IMG/VR virus record: IMGVR_UViG_3300005336_000038
Coordinates: 1 to 32,733 of that record
Length of the DNA stretch: 32,733 nt
Reading direction: 5' to 3' (one strand)
Source: a virus
Position numbers and translations under genes: made by a program. Below the pieces are notes generated by a model. That model searched no databases. It was not told where the DNA came from and saw only the letters and a program-made list of their open reading frames with translations. This document shows positions 30,529 to 32,733 of the stretch, piece by piece; positions within the stretch are counted from its first letter, which is position 1; the number at the start of each line of letters is the position of its first letter.

Positions 30529-31479
30529 ATGCCACTCCGCGGTTGGATACATCCGCTTAGGCGGACGAAGGTACCGTTTGGGTATTTTGACAAGGATTGT
30601 ACGTTGCATGGGCGGCCTGCGGCGAGCCCGTGGATGTGTCGGGCCGCGGAGCTACAAGTAGAAAGTGATGTACGCCACGCGGGGTTGGACATTACGGCAA
30701 CGCGCATGTTGGGGTGTCCAAGGCAGACGTACATTGAGGTGATGTTTGATTACTGGCTTGACCCCAAAAAGTTGGAGCTTAGGGTGAGGGGTACGGCGGG
30801 GCATGCGGGGGCTGAGGCTGCGCTCAATCCTGACGTGTGGTATACGGAGGTAAGTGAGCCGGTTAGGTTGACTATTGTAGGCAACGTGGGTGGGTATGGG
30901 TATAGTATGAAGTGTGACGCGTTGCGCAAGGATCTTAGTGAGATTGTGGACTTCAAGTTCCCGATGGACTTTTCGCTGTCGCGACGTGGGAAGGTGGCCA
31001 AAGGTGATCATACTGCCCAGTTGAACCTGGCGCGCATTGGGTTGGCACAACAACAGTGGGCATTGGATGCGGGGTACAACCCTGACAAGGTACTGTTGAC
31101 GTTGTGGGATCATGCTATTGGTAAGAACGAAGGTGCGGTGGGGTTACCGGCGGACCATTGGGACGAGGAACAACTGTTGGCATATAGGCCGGGTGGGGCT
31201 GAGTATACAGTTGAGCAGATTTTGGCGATGCACAGTTGGGCACAACAGGAACATGCCAACACACCGGCGAATGAAACGGTGGAGGTGCGCGAAAGGATTG
31301 CGTCGCAAATTCCACTGGTGGGGTTGCCGATGTTTGGTGGACAGAAGTGTGGACAGTATTGTGATGTCGAGCCGGTGTGTTCAGGGTTGAGACGTAAGTA
31401 TGGGGAGCCAAGTGTGACGTTTGAAGAGGTGGATGAAGGCGAGGTAAGTGATGTCAGCGAATGTGGATCTAATGATTGA
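30529..31479 (+). CDS. PD-(D/E)XK nuclease, Cas4/RecB-like with putative Fe-S cluster
   Basis: 316 aa, ATG at 30529 with GGAGG 9 nt upstream. Nuclease motifs: H92 (AGHAGAEAAL), D130 (MKCDAL), D141-F-K143 (EIVDFKF), Q164 (HTAQLNLARIGL). Cysteines fit a Fe-S cluster as in Cas4 and AddB: C63 (LGCPRQTY) with C274, C278 and C284 (KCGQYCDVEPVC). Acidic tail. Likely resects DNA for recombination with the Sak4-like protein. It overlaps the exonuclease gene by 29 nt. Confidence 0.78.
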   Translation: MPLRGWIHPLRRTKVPFGYFDKDCTLHGRPAASPWMCRAAELQVESDVRHAGLDITATRMLGCPRQTYIEVMFDYWLDPKKLELRVRGTAGHAGAEAALNPDVWYTEVSEPVRLTIVGNVGGYGYSMKCDALRKDLSEIVDFKFPMDFSLSRRGKVAKGDHTAQLNLARIGLAQQQWALDAGYNPDKVLLTLWDHAIGKNEGAVGLPADHWDEEQLLAYRPGGAEYTVEQILAMHSWAQQEHANTPANETVEVRERIASQIPLVGLPMFGGQKCGQYCDVEPVCSGLRRKYGEPSVTFEEVDEGEVSDVSECGSND

Positions 31480-32002
31480 CCTGGAAGCGCTGGGCCAGGA
31501 TAGGGATGCAACGATTCTGTCCATTGGGGCGGTCAAGTTTGACGATAAGGACATACTGACGACCTTCAAAACTAATGTGACCATCAAATCGCAGGTTAAG
31601 GATAGAGCGATTGACCCCTCGACGGTGGAGTGGTGGCTAAAACAGGAGAAGGCGGCACAGGAAGCGTTGTTCACGCCAACGCCCGTCGCCCTTAAGGAAG
31701 CGCTGGTGGAGTTCACACGGTACTACAACGCGACGCCTGAGGTGGATTGCGTTTGGGCCAATGGGGCGTCGTTCGACCTTGGGATACTGCGCCATGCATA
31801 CAAGGGGTACCCCCCGTGGGGGTTCAGGCAGGAGATGTGCATGAGGCCGGTGAGGCTGCTGGCAAGGGAAGCGTGGGGGTTGGAGTGGTACACCTTTGGC
31901 GACGCACGGCGCAAGGGGGTGTGGCACGATGCGTTGGGCGATGCGACGGTGCAGGCGTGGTACATCCAAGAGGTGCGACGGAGGCTGCGCGATGCAAAAT
32001 GA
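31451..32002 (+). CDS. DEDD-type 3'-5' exonuclease (Rv2179c-like)
   Basis: 183 aa, ATG at 31451 with GAGG 6 nt upstream. Motif I D10-x-E12 (LMIDLEALGQ), motif II WANGASFDLGIL, and motif III HDALGDATV (HxxxxD). This is the DnaQ/exoribonuclease (PF16473-type) pattern. It could be an RNA- or DNA-degrading enzyme in the replication block. Assignment to family is good; the substrate is not known. Confidence 0.8.
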   Translation: MSANVDLMIDLEALGQDRDATILSIGAVKFDDKDILTTFKTNVTIKSQVKDRAIDPSTVEWWLKQEKAAQEALFTPTPVALKEALVEFTRYYNATPEVDCVWANGASFDLGILRHAYKGYPPWGFRQEMCMRPVRLLAREAWGLEWYTFGDARRKGVWHDALGDATVQAWYIQEVRRRLRDAK

Positions 32003-32144
32003 TCTGTATGAGGATTACGCGTTGGTCAAAAGTGAGCGTGACGCCGCACTGGTACGGGTAAGGGAGTTGACGGCGTTGGTGGATAGGTTGCAACACAAGG
32101 TTGAGGTACTAATTCACGCGTTGCAAAGTGACAACGAGTGTTGA
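31992..32144 (+). CDS. Small coiled-coil protein (50 aa)
   Basis: ATG at 31992 with GGAGG 7 nt upstream, overlapping the exonuclease end by 11 nt. Leucine heptads (RVRELTALVDRLQHKVEVL). May oligomerise or serve as an adaptor. Function unknown. Confidence 0.6.
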   Translation: MQNDLYEDYALVKSERDAALVRVRELTALVDRLQHKVEVLIHALQSDNEC

Positions 32145-32154
32145 GGAGACGACG

Positions 32155-32460
32155 ATGATGTTGGATCACGTGTTGACCCGTATGTTGATGTGTACGTTCA
32201 CGACGTTGGCAGGTGCGATTGATGCGCTGTTGGCGGGGCAGGAGATTAGCAAGGACGAACGACAACTCATTGTTGACTTTACGACGTCGATCAGGCAGTC
32301 GATGATCCCACTACAGTCGCCGTTCAACATCGCGGCGCAGCAGCAGACGGCGGTGGACCCGTTTGAGATGATGTTTGGCAACGCGCCGGAGGAGGGTGCT
32401 GCGCCTCCGGACGTGGCAGCGACGTTGGTAGCTAATGACAAAGAGGTTGTTGAGGAGTAA
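32155..32460 (+). CDS. Hypothetical protein (101 aa)
   Basis: ATG at 32155 with GAGGAG 6 nt upstream. Helical first half (MCTFTTLAGAIDALLAGQEI; KDERQLIVDF) and an acidic Pro/Ala-rich tail. No named family. Followed by the UDG gene with 3 nt between. Confidence 0.55.
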   Translation: MMLDHVLTRMLMCTFTTLAGAIDALLAGQEISKDERQLIVDFTTSIRQSMIPLQSPFNIAAQQQTAVDPFEMMFGNAPEEGAAPPDVAATLVANDKEVVEE

Positions 32461-32463
32461 GGT

Positions 32464-32733
32464 GTGAAATACGTAGGCGGCGCGGGTCCTTACGGTCCGT
32501 TGTGGATTATTGGGGAGGGGCCAGGGAAGACTGAGGAGGCCCAGGGTGAGCCTTTTGTGGGTAAAACGGGCGGGGACCTGCGCCGCATCGTAACGCGGGC
32601 GGGGATGGCGTGGCAGGATGTTAGGCGGGATAATGCAATACCCTACCGCGTAACAATCCCCAAGGATGGGGCGTCCCGCGGGACGCCCCATCCTTGGGGA
32701 TTGTTACGCGGTAGGGTATTGCATTATCCCGCC
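32464..32733 (+). CDS. Uracil-DNA glycosylase, family 4-like (partial)
   Basis: GTG at 32464 with GAGGAG upstream; the frame stays open to the window end. Family-4 UDG motif 1 GEGPGKTEEAQGEPFVG and then KTGGDLRRIVTRAG. The following NAIPYRVTIP replaces the usual Asn-rich motif segment. The last 55 bases are the reverse complement of the preceding 55, so the true protein sequence ends near 32678. It removes uracil from DNA. Confidence 0.75.
   Translation, partial: MKYVGGAGPYGPLWIIGEGPGKTEEAQGEPFVGKTGGDLRRIVTRAGMAWQDVRRDNAIPYRVTIPKDGASRGTPHPWGLLRGRVLHYPA
32624..32733. repeat. Perfect 110-bp palindrome at the window end
   Basis: 32679-32733 is the exact reverse complement of 32624-32678 (55-bp arms, no loop, centre GCGTCCCG|CGGGACGC), reaching the last base. 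Because it breaks the UDG gene and the arm is 55 bp, a typical assembler k-mer size, a contig-end fold-back artefact is the simplest explanation. Confidence 0.9.

Noticed and set aside
32624-32733. Hairpin telomere of a linear phage
   Set aside because: The palindrome interrupts a conserved gene, has no loop or imperfect centre and its arm equals a usual k-mer length; no protelomerase is seen in the window.
1-32733. CRISPR arrays, tRNA genes, insertion sequences, integrase/attachment sites
   Set aside because: No regularly spaced direct repeats with spacers, no cloverleaf I could recognise by eye and no transposase or integrase reading frame were found.

Overview
This window is part of a double-stranded DNA tailed-phage (Caudoviricetes) genome. 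It holds a minus-strand head and packaging module (small and large terminase, portal, scaffold, HK97-type capsid protein, adaptor, appendage proteins) and a divergent plus-strand early and replication module (zinc-finger/RHH regulator, amidase, MazG, Sak4-like ATPase, ssDNA-binding candidate, Cas4/RecB-like nuclease, DnaQ-like exonuclease, start of a family-4 uracil-DNA glycosylase). The DNA is GC-rich, genes are packed with ATGA/TAATG overlaps, and clear Shine-Dalgarno sites settle most starts. Promoter candidates look like TTGAC(A/G)-17/18-TAnnnT, which fits a GC-rich bacterial host, but I cannot name the host. The right end is a perfect 110-bp palindrome, so this is probably a metagenomic contig end rather than a natural terminus.

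Layout. (A) 14539 down to 20, minus strand: TerS, HTH protein, TerL, portal, GroES-like co-chaperonin, scaffold, capsid, head protein, a tandem set of beta-rich (jelly-roll-like) proteins, a PhoD-like metallophosphoesterase, a 46-aa protein, an adaptor and two appendage proteins. A consensus -10 box and three palindromic sites at exact 32-bp intervals lie just upstream of TerS. (B) 16800 down to 14920: small basic and zinc-binding proteins ending in a strong terminator at 14843-14876. (C) 24369 down to 16948: the standout region. A ubiquitin-like (Ubl) protein ending in GG-TR, an E2-like protein with a HPHV...C active site, a JAMM/JAB protease with every metal ligand, a very acidic small protein and a ThiF/E1-like enzyme form one cassette (24369-20290), followed by a small membrane protein, two secreted Cys-rich proteins and a run of small unknown genes. 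(D) 24386-25233: non-coding control region with an AT-rich core, four TATAAGA repeats and about 42-bp flanking inverted repeats; a likely divergent promoter and/or origin. (E) 25234 to the end: the early plus-strand operon.

How it works together. Block E starts with a DNA-binding protein and provides recombination-dependent replication functions, nucleotide-pool cleaning and, unusually, the endolysin with a possible holin. Block A builds and fills heads, with a phage-encoded co-chaperonin probably helping host GroEL fold capsid parts. Block C has all core parts needed to activate, transfer and remove a ubiquitin-like modifier. A terminator between the Ubl and E2 genes would give more Ubl than enzymes. 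The cassette resembles computationally described Prok_Ub/Prok-E2/JAB/ThiF (including PRTRC) cassettes and the anti-phage Bil systems, but here it sits in a phage genome. Its substrates (own virion, host factor or competing phage) cannot be read from the sequence.
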